Part shown: positions 1-10,832 of the stretch, in pieces | How positions within the stretch are numbered: position 1 is the stretch's first letter | Layout of the letters: the number at the start of each line of letters is the position of its first letter | Source: Mixophyes australis | Lineage: Eukaryota > Chordata > Amphibia > Anura > Limnodynastidae | Assembly: GCA_036250195.1 (NCBI GenBank) | Contig: JAVHZZ010000003.1 | Coordinates: 87,437,418 to 87,501,417 of the forward strand | Direction of reading: 5' to 3' | Length of the DNA stretch: 64,000 nt | Position numbers and translations under genes: made by a program | Notes under the pieces: generated by a model | What the model was told of the DNA's origin: nothing | Databases searched by the model: none | Seen by the model: the letters and a program-made list of their open reading frames with translations, nothing else

Positions 1-2
1 CA

Positions 3-1457
3 CTACGTAACATTTGTCACAGGCAGGCCACTCTTTGTATCACCGGCTTCACTAACAGGCATACGGCTGACAATTTGTTACGCAAACTGAGAGATGTGAT
101 TGATGCATGGCTTATACCACTCGGACTCTCCCCAGGGTATGTCATTTCAGATAACGCCAACAATATAGTGCGAGCATTACAGCTGGGTGATTTCCAACAT
201 ATTCCTTGTTTTGCTCACACCATCAACTTGGTGGTGCAGAGCTTCCTACGAAATAACCGTGAGGTGCAGGAGATGCTTTCGGTGGCCCGTAAAATTTCAG
301 GCCATTTCAGGCATTCAGCCACAGCATGTAGGAGATTACAGCAGCTCCAAGAGCAGTTTAACTTGCCCTGCCACCAACTTAAGCAAGAGGTGGTAACTCG
401 GTGGAATTCCACCCTGTACATGCTTCAGAGGATGGAGGAACAGCGCAAAGCCATCCAAGCATATTGCACAAGTCATGACATTGGGAAAGGAGGGGGGATG
501 TATTTCACTCTTGCACAGTGGGGAATCCTTTCAGTGCTGTGCAAGGTGCTGAAACCATTTGAAGTTGTGACATGTGAGGTCAGTGCAGACTCTGCTAGTT
601 TGAGCCAAGTCATTCCTTTAATTAGACTATTGGAAAAGCAGCTTGAGAAAATGAAGGAGGAGCTGAAAGCAAGCAATTCAGCAAAGTATGTTGGCCTTGT
701 CGATCAAGTACTTAATTCGCTTCACAATGATCCTCGAGTTATTAAGATCTTGAACTCGGATCAGTACGTTTTGGCCACTGTGCTTGATCCAAGGTTTAAA
801 ACCTACATTGAGTCTTTACTTGTAAATGAGCGAGATGTGAACTTTTGCAAGGAGCTATTGCTCAGCAAGTTGGCCGCTGAACTGGGCCTCGGCTTGACGA
901 CGTGTCCTCCTTCACTTTCTCAAGCTGTTGCTCGTAAAAAATTAAATTTCCAAAAAAGAAGCAGGGAAGACACAGGGGGCAGACCAGAACAATTTAACAT
1001 CTGGGCTGGTTTGAAGGATTTTTCAAAAAAATGTGTCACTTTGCCCATAACTCCATCCAATATGAGTATAAACATGCAAAGGATGGTGGAGGATTACTTT
1101 CAAGAGGTAGTTGATATGGAAATGTCAGACAGTCCCTTTCCTTACTGGGAAGAAAAGCAGGCCATTTGGAAACCCATGTACAAACTTGCTTTGCAATACC
1201 TAAGCTGCCCACCCTCCAGTGTGTACTCTGAACGAGTGTTCAGCACAGCAGGGAACTTAGTCAGTGATCGCCGTAGAAGGTTACTTCCCAAAAATGTGGA
1301 GAAAATGATGTTTATAAAAATGAACTACATCTTCCACGAGGAAGGCCTTCACCATCCAAGACATCCAAGCACTGACTGTTCTCTAATGGCGGATTCAAGC
1401 GGCGATGAATTGATAGTCTGTGATGATGACGTACACACTGATGAGGGTGAGGATTAA
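3..1457 (+). CDS. hAT-family transposase (BED/ZBED-type), C-terminal ~484 codons, 5' partial
   Basis: Cut-and-paste DNA transposase acting in the nucleus on the ends of its own element. The frame is open from the first bases of the window to a TAA at 1455, so the true start lies upstream. Visible family marks: the RNase H-like core segment VISDNANNIV with its aspartate near nt 150; CFAHTINLVV near 210; TRWNSTLYML near 396; and the C-terminal hAT dimerisation block with SSVYSERVFSTAG near 1217-1256, followed by an RRRRLLPKNVEKM segment. The tail is acidic (CDDDVHTDEGED). No stop or frameshift interrupts the visible part, unlike every other transposase copy here, so this is probably the youngest copy. 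The BED finger and N-terminus cannot be assessed. A domesticated ZBED-like gene is less likely because element-specific 3' repeats and a terminus follow directly. Confidence 0.9.
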   Translation, partial: LRNICHRQATLCITGFTNRHTADNLLRKLRDVIDAWLIPLGLSPGYVISDNANNIVRALQLGDFQHIPCFAHTINLVVQSFLRNNREVQEMLSVARKISGHFRHSATACRRLQQLQEQFNLPCHQLKQEVVTRWNSTLYMLQRMEEQRKAIQAYCTSHDIGKGGGMYFTLAQWGILSVLCKVLKPFEVVTCEVSADSASLSQVIPLIRLLEKQLEKMKEELKASNSAKYVGLVDQVLNSLHNDPRVIKILNSDQYVLATVLDPRFKTYIESLLVNERDVNFCKELLLSKLAAELGLGLTTCPPSLSQAVARKKLNFQKRSREDTGGRPEQFNIWAGLKDFSKKCVTLPITPSNMSINMQRMVEDYFQEVVDMEMSDSPFPYWEEKQAIWKPMYKLALQYLSCPPSSVYSERVFSTAGNLVSDRRRRLLPKNVEKMMFIKMNYIFHEEGLHHPRHPSTDCSLMADSSGDELIVCDDDVHTDEGED

Positions 1458-1635
1458 GCTGAAGATGATGCCGATAACATCTTTTTAAAACTTTCTATGT
1501 AAGTGTAGGGTGCAATCTACCCCCAAAGAGGAAAGGGACTTGTGGCATTTCCATATCACATACCATCTTGAAAGGCTGCTGTTAGGGCAATTTATCCTTA
1601 AGGGTAGGGTGTCATAGACAGAGTGACCCTAAACT

Positions 1636-2260
1636 GGCTTTGTCCATTTTTCATAATATTGTACAGTCTATAATGGCTGAATTTTTGGGTATTTTATACA
1701 AGTGGAGGGGGGCCTAGAGAGACAGAAACCAAACTGGCTTTCTCCATGTCAATTAATATTGTACAGTCTATAATGGCTGAATTTTTTGGTATTTTATACA
1801 AGTGGAGGGGGGCCTTGAGAGACAGAAACCAAACTGGCTTTCTCCATGTCAATTAATATTGTACAGTCTATAATGGCTGAATTTTTTGGTATTTTATACA
1901 AGTGGAGGGGGGCCTTGAGAGACAGAAACCAAACTGGCTTTCTCCATGTCAATTAATATTGTACAGTCTATAATGGCTGAATTTTTTGGTATTTTATACA
2001 AGTGGAGGGGGGCCTTGAGAGACAGAAACCAAACTGGCTTTCTCCATGTCAATTAATATTGTACAGTCTATAATGGCTGAATTTTTTGGTATTTTATACA
2101 AGTGGAGGGGGGCCTTGAGAGACAGAAACCAAACTGGCTTTCTCCATGTCAATTAATATTGTACAGTCTATAATGGCTGAATTTTTTGGTATTTTATACA
2201 AGTGGAGGGGGGCCTTGAGAGACAGAAACCAAACTGGCTTTTTCCATTTCTTTACATATT
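1636..2260 (+). repeat. 100-bp tandem repeat, ~6 copies, in 3' UTR of hAT A
   Basis: The motif GTACAGTCTATAATGGCTGA begins at 1661, 1761, 1861, 1961, 2061 and 2161, a period of exactly 100 bp. Inner copies are nearly identical; the first and last diverge at their outer edges. The array lies between the transposase stop codon and the element's 3' terminus, so it belongs to the transposon. Confidence 0.95.
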
Positions 2261-2485
2261 TAACTATAAGTGTAGGGTGTAATATACATTCAAAGACGAT
2301 GGCTGCATTGCCAATATGCATAGATGGAGAGGAAGACAATCTGTTTTGTGTGTAGAATAGGCCTACCAACGAAGAATTAAACTGTTTTTTTGGATGATTT
2401 ATTACCTCAACAATTAGATTACTTGTCTCTAAAACAGTTGGAGCACTAAATTGGGTTAATTTAGGCCCAAAAACATGGATTTTCC

Positions 2486-2599
2486 CAAAAAATAGCAAAA
2501 CAAAACCAAACAAAACCAAAACCAAAACCAAAACACGACGGTAATCCAGATCCAAAACCGAATCCAAAACCAAAACACGGGGGTCAGTGACCATCTCTA
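2486..2599 (-). repeat. GTTTTG-type subterminal array and 3' terminus of hAT A
   Basis: Read on the minus strand, TAGAGATGG is followed by many TTTTGG/GTTTTG hexamers. The same arrangement lies at 3730-3867, 8464-8610, 25830-25936 and 28090-28217. Subterminal hexamer arrays are typical binding sites for hAT transposases, so this is a likely, unproven, transposase-binding region. Confidence 0.75.
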
Positions 2600-3277
2600 T
2601 TTCCAACTGACCCAGATGTGAAGAGATGCAAGGAGCTCCTGGTCAGCAAGTTGACCGCTCAAGTGGTCTGTGGTTTGACAGCATCTCCTCCTTCAATTTA
2701 TCAGGCAGCTGCTGCTCGTAAGAAATTGCGCTTAACAAAGAGAAGCAGGGATGACGCAGGTGGCAGACCACAACAGTTTGACATCTGGTCTGGTTTGAAA
2801 GAATTTAGCAAAGAAAGTGTGACCCCAGCCATAACTCCATCCGATTCTACTATTAACATGCAAAGGATAGTGGAGGATTATTTTCAAGAGTTCATTGAAA
2901 TCGACATGTCAGACAGTCCCTTTCCATACTGGGAGGAAAAACAAGCAATTTGGAAACCCATGTACAAACTCGCTTTGCAATACCTAACCTGCCCACCCTC
3001 CAGTGTGTACTCAGAAAGAGTTTTCAGCACAGTCGGGAACCTTGTCAGTGATCGACGTAGGAGGTTATTTCCTAAAAATGTGGAAAAGATGATGTTCATC
3101 AAAATGAACTACATCTACCACGAGGAAGGCCTTTACCGGCAAATACATCCAATTACTGGCACTTCTCTAATTGCGGTTTCCAGCGGAGATGAATTAATAG
3201 TCTGTGATGATGATGTACACACTGATGAGGGTGAGTATGATGCTGAAGATGATGACGACAACATCTTGACAGTGTAG
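2600..3277 (+). pseudogene. hAT transposase C-terminus of element B, split by element A
   Basis: The frame is open from the edge of element A (reading FPTDPDVKRCKELL) to a TAG at 3275. It contains GGRPQQFDIWSGLKEFS, the dimerisation block SSVYSERVFSTVGNLVSDRR and an acidic tail ending DDDDNILTV. It is closely related to the transposase at 3-1457 over the last ~220 residues. The join point matches an undisturbed relative at about 24260 on the minus strand, where the protein reads LFPSYTYLKRCNELL, so the coding sequence was cut by insertion at this spot. It cannot be functional as it stands because the N-terminal portion is separated by 2.6 kb of inserted DNA. Confidence 0.85.
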
Positions 3278-3596
3278 AATTCATTTGACAGCACTGTTGG
3301 TCTAACTTGCCTTTAGAGCATTGATAGCTGGTTTAGTGGGGGCCCAAACAAACCAAGCCCTTGTCGAAGAAGTACTTGGTTTGTTAAAGTGTGAATGTCC
3401 TTTGTAAGATCCAACATATGGGTGGGTGGGAGGCCACAAGGACAATTCCATCTTGTATTACTTTTCTATTGTGAGTTTGTGAACTTGTGTGTGGAAATGT
3501 TTTCTAGATGTGATATAAACTGCAGTGTGTTTGTGTCGTTGCTCTGTCACTTAACATCCAGCCAGCTCGCTGCAGTCTTTGGCTAAAAGAGTGTAT

Positions 3597-3867
3597 GAAA
3601 AGCATATTGTGACCTGTAAGATGGTAAAAATTGAATGGAAATTACTGGAGATTAGTGTTAGTGAGGTTAATAATAATGTAGGTACAAAATAATACCTAAA
3701 TTATGTTATTTTAGCCCAAAAAATGGAATTTTGTAAAAAATAGCAAAACAAAACCAAAGCCAATACCAAAGCACGCAAGGGCAGTTTTGGCAAAACCAAA
3801 ACCAAATCCCGAAGGTAATCCAGATCCAAAATCAAAACCAAAACACAGGGGTCAGTGAGCATCTCTA
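3597..3867 (-). repeat. GTTTTG-type terminal region of hAT B
   Basis: About 270 bp that align, in reverse complement, with 8464-8770 and in the same orientation with 25670-25936 and 27940-28217. Shared landmarks are CATATTGTGACCTGT, GAGGTTAATAATAATGTAG, CCAAAACCAAAAC and CATCTCTA. Confidence 0.8.
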
Positions 3868-5355
3868 CTTAACACACTGCAAGGTTCATTAACAAATAAA
3901 ACATGTGGATACACATTGCTTAATGCAAAGGCACCTATTTGACTGCATCTGGCATACAGGAATGTACACCCGCATTCTGCTCTTTAGAAATACTTCCATT
4001 TAAATGCATTAATTGTTTGACCAATTGTAGATTGTAGCCTTTCATAGGAGTGTGCATGCGAGTAAAAGTAGAAACACCACTTCAAAGTCCTATCTCTTGT
4101 CATTTTTGGACCACTGAATTAATTACACCTTTCCTTTTCTTCCTAAAATACTGCTCATCACAGCCTATTTTACTGTATGTTTTAATAAAGTCATTAAGTC
4201 ATGACAGTAAGGAGCATTGAGATTTTATTTCCCCCATCCAATTTAAACATTAACATTTTTTTATTACACTGGTATTGTAGTATGAATGTGATTTCCCATG
4301 TAAAGTGCACCTGTAAAAATGCATTTTTTCGGTTATATTAAGATGGTTCATATATTTTTAATTTTAATTGCACTTGCTTGATTGCAACATTTTTATAAGG
4401 GCAACTAATTTACCACACTACATCCATGTCCTGTGGAAGATTAATTTCGAAACGCGTAGCTGATTGATACGTTCCCTGTTCTGATATTGGTAATGAGTGG
4501 TTAGAGGCAGTCTGTAATGTTTCAAGGTGATCATACTGGCATGCATTTTTTAAGTGCATTTTTTGTACTTATTCTTAGCATTAAACATGCCTTTAATGAC
4601 TAAGCCTTTGATCACACAAGCAACACCCTCTGTATTAAGAGTGTCAATGTATTCAACCTTGCATCAAATATCTGATACTGAAAACAACAGTCAAATTCCC
4701 AAAATGATCCAGCTACTCTCCTGTGCCACTGTCTCTTTCTCTCTTCTATCTATTTAGCAGTTATCCTCAGTACATGTGGAAAATACTGGAAAGAAATCAA
4801 TAAAGCAAAGATTTTACACCATCCACTGGTTTGCACGACCCAGACATCCTATGATATTAAGCAGACAATATAGGCATCTATTTTAGAGGTAAAGATGGTG
4901 CCCAAAAAGGAGTTACACTAATTCTAAATGTACATAGTTGCAAATTCAGAGATTAATCAGTGGACTTGCTTGGTAAAGAAATAGTGAGAATAACTTTAGG
5001 AATCAAAGGCAGTGAGGATGGAGAAGATGGTGTGCTTGCCAGCAGGCAGCTGCAGAATTGCACTGACAAGAAAAAATGCTTGTATCCTGGTATTCGTTGC
5101 CCATCATTCTATTGCACCAAAGTTGTAGACATTGCCATGTGTGATGGTGTATGTGCTATATAATAGAGAGATGTCACATTGTTGGCCACTGTAAATAACA
5201 CTCTACTAGATATTGCCAAACTCTCTTATTTGCTTTTTTTTGGGATACTTGGAGGAGCATCATGGTAGAATTAAGACAAGTGCTTGTTTTTTTGTGGTGA
5301 TTAGGAGGATAGAGAACAAATTGTCAATGATAGCACTGATATTAGTGTAGATGGT
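3868..5355. other. AT-rich tract without recognised gene
   Basis: No long open frame or family signature seen. Around 4437-4465 there is a GAAACGCGTAG motif, similar to GAAACATGTAGGG at 35198. I associate it with interspersed repeats but cannot place it in a family. Confidence 0.5.
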
Positions 5356-6505
5356 TGTCACGATATTGAGTAATTGAGCTGTAGGGCATACTATCAACTC
5401 CACCACCTGGCCTCACAGACCTACTGGTAAGGTAGATAGGAAACATACAACAGTAACTTTTATTGCAAACTATAGAGATATAAGGCAAAGCAGTAACAAC
5501 ACTACATATAAACACACTGTCACATTCACAAAGGTCTGAAGAATGCTCATACGATCTGCTTGAATTGGTGCTACCCCCAAGAGGAGCAAAGTCTAAAGGA
5601 GAGGGAGGTTTTCACCAGGGACTCGACAAGGAGTTTGGACTTTGCGGCTCCCAAACCGCAGGTCACGATTCTCTTAGGAGGTGATGAATGAGACCGAGAT
5701 GAGAAACAAAGACACCAAGAGGGAGTAACACAGATAAGCAGGATCAGAATGGCAGACGAGCTTGGAGAGCTTTTCCAATACAAAATGGAAATGACGCACA
5801 GAGTGTGAAAGTCTGAGGACCGATATGCTGGAGAGTCAGGAGGCAGGGAGCGATGGTCTGCAGAGCGTTACCATGTAGACAGTGGAGTAGACACACAGAG
5901 TGTGATAGTCTGCGGATCAGTATGCTAGAGACTCTGGAGGCAGGTAGTGATGGTCTGCAGAGCTTTACCACGTAGACAGTGGAGTAGACACACAGGGTAT
6001 GATAGTCTGCAGACCAGAATGCTGGAGACTCTGGAGGCAGGTAGTGATGGTCTGCAGAGCGTTACCACATAGACAGAGGAGTAGACACACAGGGTGAGAT
6101 AGTCTGCGGACCAGTATGCTAGAGACTCTGGAGGCAGGTAGCGATGGTCTGCCGAGCGTTACCACGTAGACAGTGGGGTAAATACACAGGGTGAGATAGT
6201 CTGCAGACCAGTATGCTGGGGACTCTGGAGGCAGGTATGAAAACAGGAATCAGTCTGAATAGGAGATGAGACCTGAAGATCTGGCAACATACAAGGGCAA
6301 GAGGTGTGTTAAATAAAGGAAGCAGCCAGCTGATTGGCTGGAAAGAATGAATGGGGAAAAATGCCAGTTCGCGCATGTGCAGTTCACCCGGCAAGATAGC
6401 GCCCTGTCAACAGAGCCTTGGCGTCCGTCCCAGAGGAGTACAGCCGCTGAGGAATTGGTAAGTGACTGCAGGGAGCCCGTCACTCAGCAGATCTGATGAG
6501 TGACA
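5356..6505. mobile_element. Possible solo LTR or non-autonomous retroelement carrying a minisatellite
   Basis: The block starts TGTCAC and ends GTGACA (six-base inverted termini of TG...CA form). It is more GC-rich than its flanks near the right end. It looks like a Gypsy-type LTR interrupted by a 97-bp tandem repeat. I could not find a matching target duplication (ATGGT on the left, CACAC on the right), so the boundaries are tentative. Confidence 0.3.
5798..6240. repeat. 97-bp tandem repeat, ~4.6 copies
   Basis: The motif GGTCTGCAGAGC or its variants begins at 5855, 5952, 6049 and 6146, giving a constant 97-bp period. Copies differ at scattered positions (CGTAGACAGTGG versus CATAGACAGAGG), so the array is older than the 100-bp arrays of the hAT elements. 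Confidence 0.9.
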
Positions 6506-8463
6506 CACACTTAACAATAGCCAGGTGAGTCGCTTTAGATAGCACCTTTGCTTACACAGGCTCTGAATGATGCAGCTTCACTAATTATAGCAGTACAATC
6601 CTGATATATGAAATAAGAGTCCAGGTATTACACTAAGAATCCTATCAAGTGATGTTAATTCCAGACACTTCCTTATGGTTAGAGATCTCCACTTGCAAAT
6701 CCCGGCTGCTTGTCCACGTTACCCTCTTTCACCTAGGTAGGGAACTAATACCCCATTAAGAAAACCAGTATATCAGAACCACAGGTTTTCCCCAGATGGA
6801 GGTAGCACCACAGGATTAGAGGTTTATGCACAACTTGCATAAATAAGGAATTCCTCATGATCCTTCCAACAAAGCTGGTAGATACCTAATCTCTCCAGCA
6901 TTAAACAACTAAGTTCCCAACAGTTCCTTATTTTAAATGGACCTAAATTCCTACAATGATGGGATATACCCTGAGTGGGTACCAGATATCTTGAAGTTCT
7001 AAGATGGGCACCAAGGGGCTGACTGTGGTGTTTCTCTCCATTGCTTGCAATTCCTTCAACCTCCTGCTGGACAGACACTTAGATATCTGCTGGTATTCTT
7101 AACAGAACAACAGACACGGTATCATGGTATCACATAAATGATATACATAGCAACACCGTAATGTGCATACACACGATAATACTCCCTGTAACCTGGGGAT
7201 CATCCACTCCTCTTCATGGTCCTCATTTTAGATATGCCATTTGAGGGTCATATTTTATGAATATTCTGAATGCCAAATTAAACAAGCATTGTAGGGAAAC
7301 ATAGTTTGAGGTCTCCACAATATTGGATATATACTAAGCTCCTGTACACAGGAGGCTTGTAGAAGATGCATTATACTAGTATAAAGTCATTATCGCTACC
7401 TATTGCTTATGGCTAAATAAACATATCTCAACATTATAATCTGGTATCCTAAATACATTTATTTTTAGTTTATTTTTTGTTGTTTTGTAGATGGTAATTT
7501 AAATGCCAAGGTATATAAATAAATCTGTAAGGTATTTTGTGCATAGTTATGAGGTTAAGTGCATGTAAATTTAACATGCACTACTCCTATTCTCTCCTAT
7601 CTTTGCATTAGTACATGTATGCATTTATCATAATGAATAATACCCCTGCTTGATTTTCATAATCTTCATAATACATGTTATTTCCTTTTATTTTTTTATT
7701 AAAGACAAATGGAATTAGCAGTATTTGTATTAGTATTAGTAATATAAACAGATTGACTATTTTTGAACCCTGCTGTGCAAATACAGATTCTGCCAATTTT
7801 CCGCATATAGGTTAAAAGAAAAATATCATATTTGCATTCAAATAGTTATATTAGCAGAAATGTATATGCATCTTATACAAGTACTGCTGGAGTGTATATT
7901 TTGCTAGAGCTGTATAAAATTAGGCATAAAGATAGCTGTAAAATGTTTAAAGATGCATATTTTGCTGTACCAATCACTTTCATTAGAAGGTCTGCTTTTT
8001 TTAGTTTTTCATCTCATCCATCAAGGTCATAAATCTCCTTGATTGTTCTTTTACTGCAATTTTTTCAATGGTCTGATTAAGACATCTATTAATAGCATCA
8101 GTACATTTGACTGGAAAGAAAGGGTGGGAAATATTTTATTAAAGATTGATATTTCTCTGGCAAATATAAGAAAAAAAATATGTCAACACATCTTATTGTC
8201 TCTGGCAGGTAATGTTCAGCTGCAAGGTATGTTTTTGGTATTTTTGGCTACATACACACTGGAGTTCAAAGTTCTTTTTAAAATGCATTTAAAAACACCA
8301 ATAATAGCGCATATAAAAATCATTGCACTTATTTATGTGTTTGACAAGGACTTGATAGGCGTTTGATGTTCTATTATATGCACTTAAAAGCATTTACATG
8401 TGTTCTCAGTGTATTCATAATGCATTTTCAGACATGCTTCTGTACCAACTTCTAGATTTTTAC
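6506..8463. other. AT-rich tract, nothing recognised
   Basis: Only short frames are present. No transposon termini or tandem repeats stand out. The last eight bases (ATTTTTAC, 8456-8463) are the left target duplication of the next element. Confidence 0.5.
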
Positions 8464-8770
8464 TAGAGATGGTCACTGACCCCCGTGTTTTGGTTTTGGA
8501 TTCGGTTTTGGATCTGGATTACCGTCGTGTTTTGGTTTTGGTTTTGGTTTTGCAAAACCGCCATTGCGTGTTTTGGTTTTGGTTTTGGTTTTGTTTGGTT
8601 TTGTTTTGCAATTTGTTATAAAAATTACATTTATTGGTGCTAAAATAACATAATTTAGGTATTATTTTGTAGCTACATTATTATTAACCTCAGTAACACT
8701 AATTTCCAGTCATTTTTTATTCAATTTTGAACACCTCCTATGTCACAATATGATTTTCATACACTTGAAA
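8464..8770 (+). repeat. GTTTTG-type terminal region, left end of the 5.2-kb hAT
   Basis: TAGAGATGG followed by dense TTTTGG hexamers and a conserved stretch homologous, in reverse complement, to the 3' end of element B (3565-3867). It therefore acts as the 3' end of ORF1-bearing elements. It is also the 5' leader of the plus-strand BED transposase that starts near 8854. Confidence 0.75.
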
Positions 8771-8853
8771 AGAAAAATTGCTGCAGTTCTTGCCAGTGAT
8801 AACAAAAAGGCCATTGTCATGCCTGGGCATAAGACCAAAAATCCACCTCTTAA

Positions 8854-10360
8854 GTGTGGAATTATTTTTACACGAATCCTGGCAAGAGTTGTCTATCCAT
8901 TTGTAACATTTTGAAAGCCACACTCAGTAGAGGTAGGGACCTTAACCATCTGGGATCCTCATCCATGTTTCGTCATTTTTCAGCGAGTTATTGGCAAACT
9001 GTTGGGAAAATCAGAAACTTTGGTTAAAAAAAAAATTAACAACAAGCATTCCAGCATAATCTACCTCCCTTCTCTCATCTACATCCCAGCACCTGCAATC
9101 TTCCCCCCCAACAATTGGCAAGTAAACAATCCTCTGCAAGAGGAAGCAAGAATGAAACCTGTCACCCAGTCGCAAAGCGGATCACAGACGCCCTGGGTAC
9201 TATGTTAGCGTTAGATCTGTGTCCAATGTCCACTATTAATACAGTTGGTTTAAGACATTTAATTGAGGTGTTATGTCCCTGTTAGCAAATGTCATCACTA
9301 TACCATTTTACTAGAAAAGTTTATTCTCTCCTGTACCGGAAAGTTCCTAAAAATGTCATTATTGGGTGACAAAATGGTATTCTACCCACTGTATACTTAA
9401 CCACAGATATGTGTACAAGCGGAACTGGGCAAACAAAAGATTATATGACTGTGAAAGCCCACTGGGTTGGTCTTTCGCCTTCCCCAGCATGGACAGCAGC
9501 AGCATGTACCCAGGTACATCACATTTTTGAGAAGTAGGCTACTCTGTGTATCAGCAGCTTCACTAAGAGGCATACAGCTGACAAACTGTTCCAAAAACTA
9601 AGGGATGTCATTGAAAGATGGCTAATCCTGCTTGGAGTCTCCTGAGGATATGTCATTTCTGATTACGACCCCAATATTGGTCCAGCATTACAGCGGGGCT
9701 GAATTCCATCACATTTCCTGTTTTGCACACACTATCAACTTGGTGTTACAGAACTTTTGAAAAATGACATGCAGGAGATGCTGTTTGTGTCCATAAACAT
9801 TTAGGGTCAATTTGTGGTTTCTGCAACAGCATGTAGGAGAATACAGCAGCTGCAAGAAGACTAGCATTTGAGGGGAATATACTTTAGTCCAGCGAAGTAG
9901 TTACCTGTGAAGAAAGTGCAGACACGGTTAGCTTGAGTCAAGTGATTGCCTTAATAATAGATTTTGAAAAGGTGCTACATAAAATTATAGTGTGCAATAA
10001 AACAAAGTAAATGTGCTAACTATATTTTAATTGTAGATGAAATACTTAATTTTCTTTGCAAGGATCCCAGACTTATCAACATCTTGTTGGGACGTCTTCT
10101 CCTTCAGTTTCTCTGGCAACTGCTTGTAGTAAAAGAAATTGCTTTCCCAAGACACCCAGTGGTGATGCAGATGAGTCCGCTAAACATTTTGATATTTGCT
10201 GTGCTGTAAAAGAATTGCCCAAAAACCGTGACAGCTCTGCCCTAAAATCAACTAGTCATTCCCTTTGGAAGGCCATTATCAGCAATTACATCATACTACA
10301 CAGACTTCTATGATATTGGGATATTGGGATGAATTAGTATTGTTGGAGGAAGATTATCAC
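8854..10360 (+). pseudogene. BED-finger hAT transposase, subfamily C, degenerate
   Basis: The N-terminal BED-type zinc finger is readable on the plus strand: VWNYF at 8854, a cysteine pair (SCLSIC), then DLNHLGSSSMFRHF near 8942-8980. Frameshifts follow. Later pieces include GKSETLVKK at 9005, the homologue of the FTNRHTADN region of element A near 9550-9600, CFAHTINL-like DNA at 9715-9745, and a C-terminal part with SAKHFDICCAVKELPKN near 10170-10220. That last motif differs from the GGRPQQFDIW version in elements A, B and the minus-strand gene, so it is a separate transposase subfamily shared with 24-28 kb. Multiple stops and frameshifts make it inactive. A BED finger at the N-terminus and a hAT core at the C-terminus is the usual family order. 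Confidence 0.75.
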
Positions 10361-10639
10361 TAAACCCTGCCACCTCTCCAGTTTCGCAATGAGCTATGGT
10401 ACAATAAAATGTAACTGCAGATTTAGACCAAGACTGTCAGCCCTATTATTTCTATTTCAGCAATTACAATTAGCAATGGAGCAATGGAGCTCTTCTCTTT
10501 GGGTGTTACCTATATAACGCAGCACAATTTGCCTGCAAATTCTACAGACAAGCCTGCTTGTCTTCCTCTCCATCAATGACTCTTAGCAATTGAGCACTCG
10601 TCTTTGGGTGTATATTACACCCAAACATTATTAGTGAAA

Positions 10640-10832
10640 ATTATGAAAAATACAGTTTAATCCCTGATAGGCCCTCCACCATCCTTTGCATGTTAATAGT
10701 AGGATTGGTTGGAATTATGGTCAAGGTCACACATTTTTTTGACAAATCCTTCAAACCAGCCCAGATGTCAAACTGTTGTGGTCTGCCCCCTGCGTCATCC
10801 CTGCTTGTGTTTGGAAAGTGCATATTGGTGCC
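10640..10832 (-). pseudogene. hAT transposase C-terminal fragment joined to ORF1 by internal deletion
   Basis: The minus strand reads SRDDAGGRPQQFDIWAGLKD and TINMQRMVEG, closely matching the transposases at 2600-3277 and 3-1457. Everything between ORF1 and this C-terminal exon is missing, and the homology stops just after MVEG. Downstream (10355-10640, minus) lies sequence homologous to the 3' UTR of element A near 2275-2360. Confidence 0.8.

Larger units (their letters stand above)
1..2599 (+). mobile_element. hAT element A, 3' portion (5' end outside window)
   Basis: Seen: an open hAT transposase frame, a 100-bp tandem repeat in the 3' untranslated region, and a 3' end rich in CCAAAA motifs that finishes with GTCAGTGACCATCTCTA at 2599. 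The reverse complement of this end (TAGAGATGGTCACTGAC) recurs at 8464, where it begins another insertion. Directly after 2599 the sequence resumes inside the reading frame of a second, related transposase, so element A landed in element B. The 5' end, and therefore the upstream copy of the target duplication, lies left of the window. Confidence 0.85.
2600..3867 (+). mobile_element. hAT element B, 3' portion, interrupted by element A
   Basis: A second member of the same hAT group. Its transposase frame resumes right after element A's terminus and runs to 3277, followed by an untranslated region and a GTTTTG-type end finishing GTCAGTGAGCATCTCTA at 3867. From about 3565 to 3867 it matches the reverse complement of 8464-8770 over some 300 bp, so both are the same end of one family. 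Its 5' part is outside the window, beyond element A. Confidence 0.85.

Noticed and set aside
4437..4465. SINE or tRNA-derived element around GAAACGCGTAG
   Set aside because: A short motif only. No A/B box pair or tail could be found.
5571..6394. Cys/Leu-rich repeated minus-strand frames
   Set aside because: These are frames through the 97-bp tandem repeat. 97 is not divisible by three, so successive copies fall in different frames.
3565..8770. hAT with unusually long (~300 bp) terminal inverted repeats
   Set aside because: The match between 3565-3867 and the reverse complement of 8464-8770 is better explained as the same 3' end of two elements, since the 8464 end pairs with 13686 through the target duplication.
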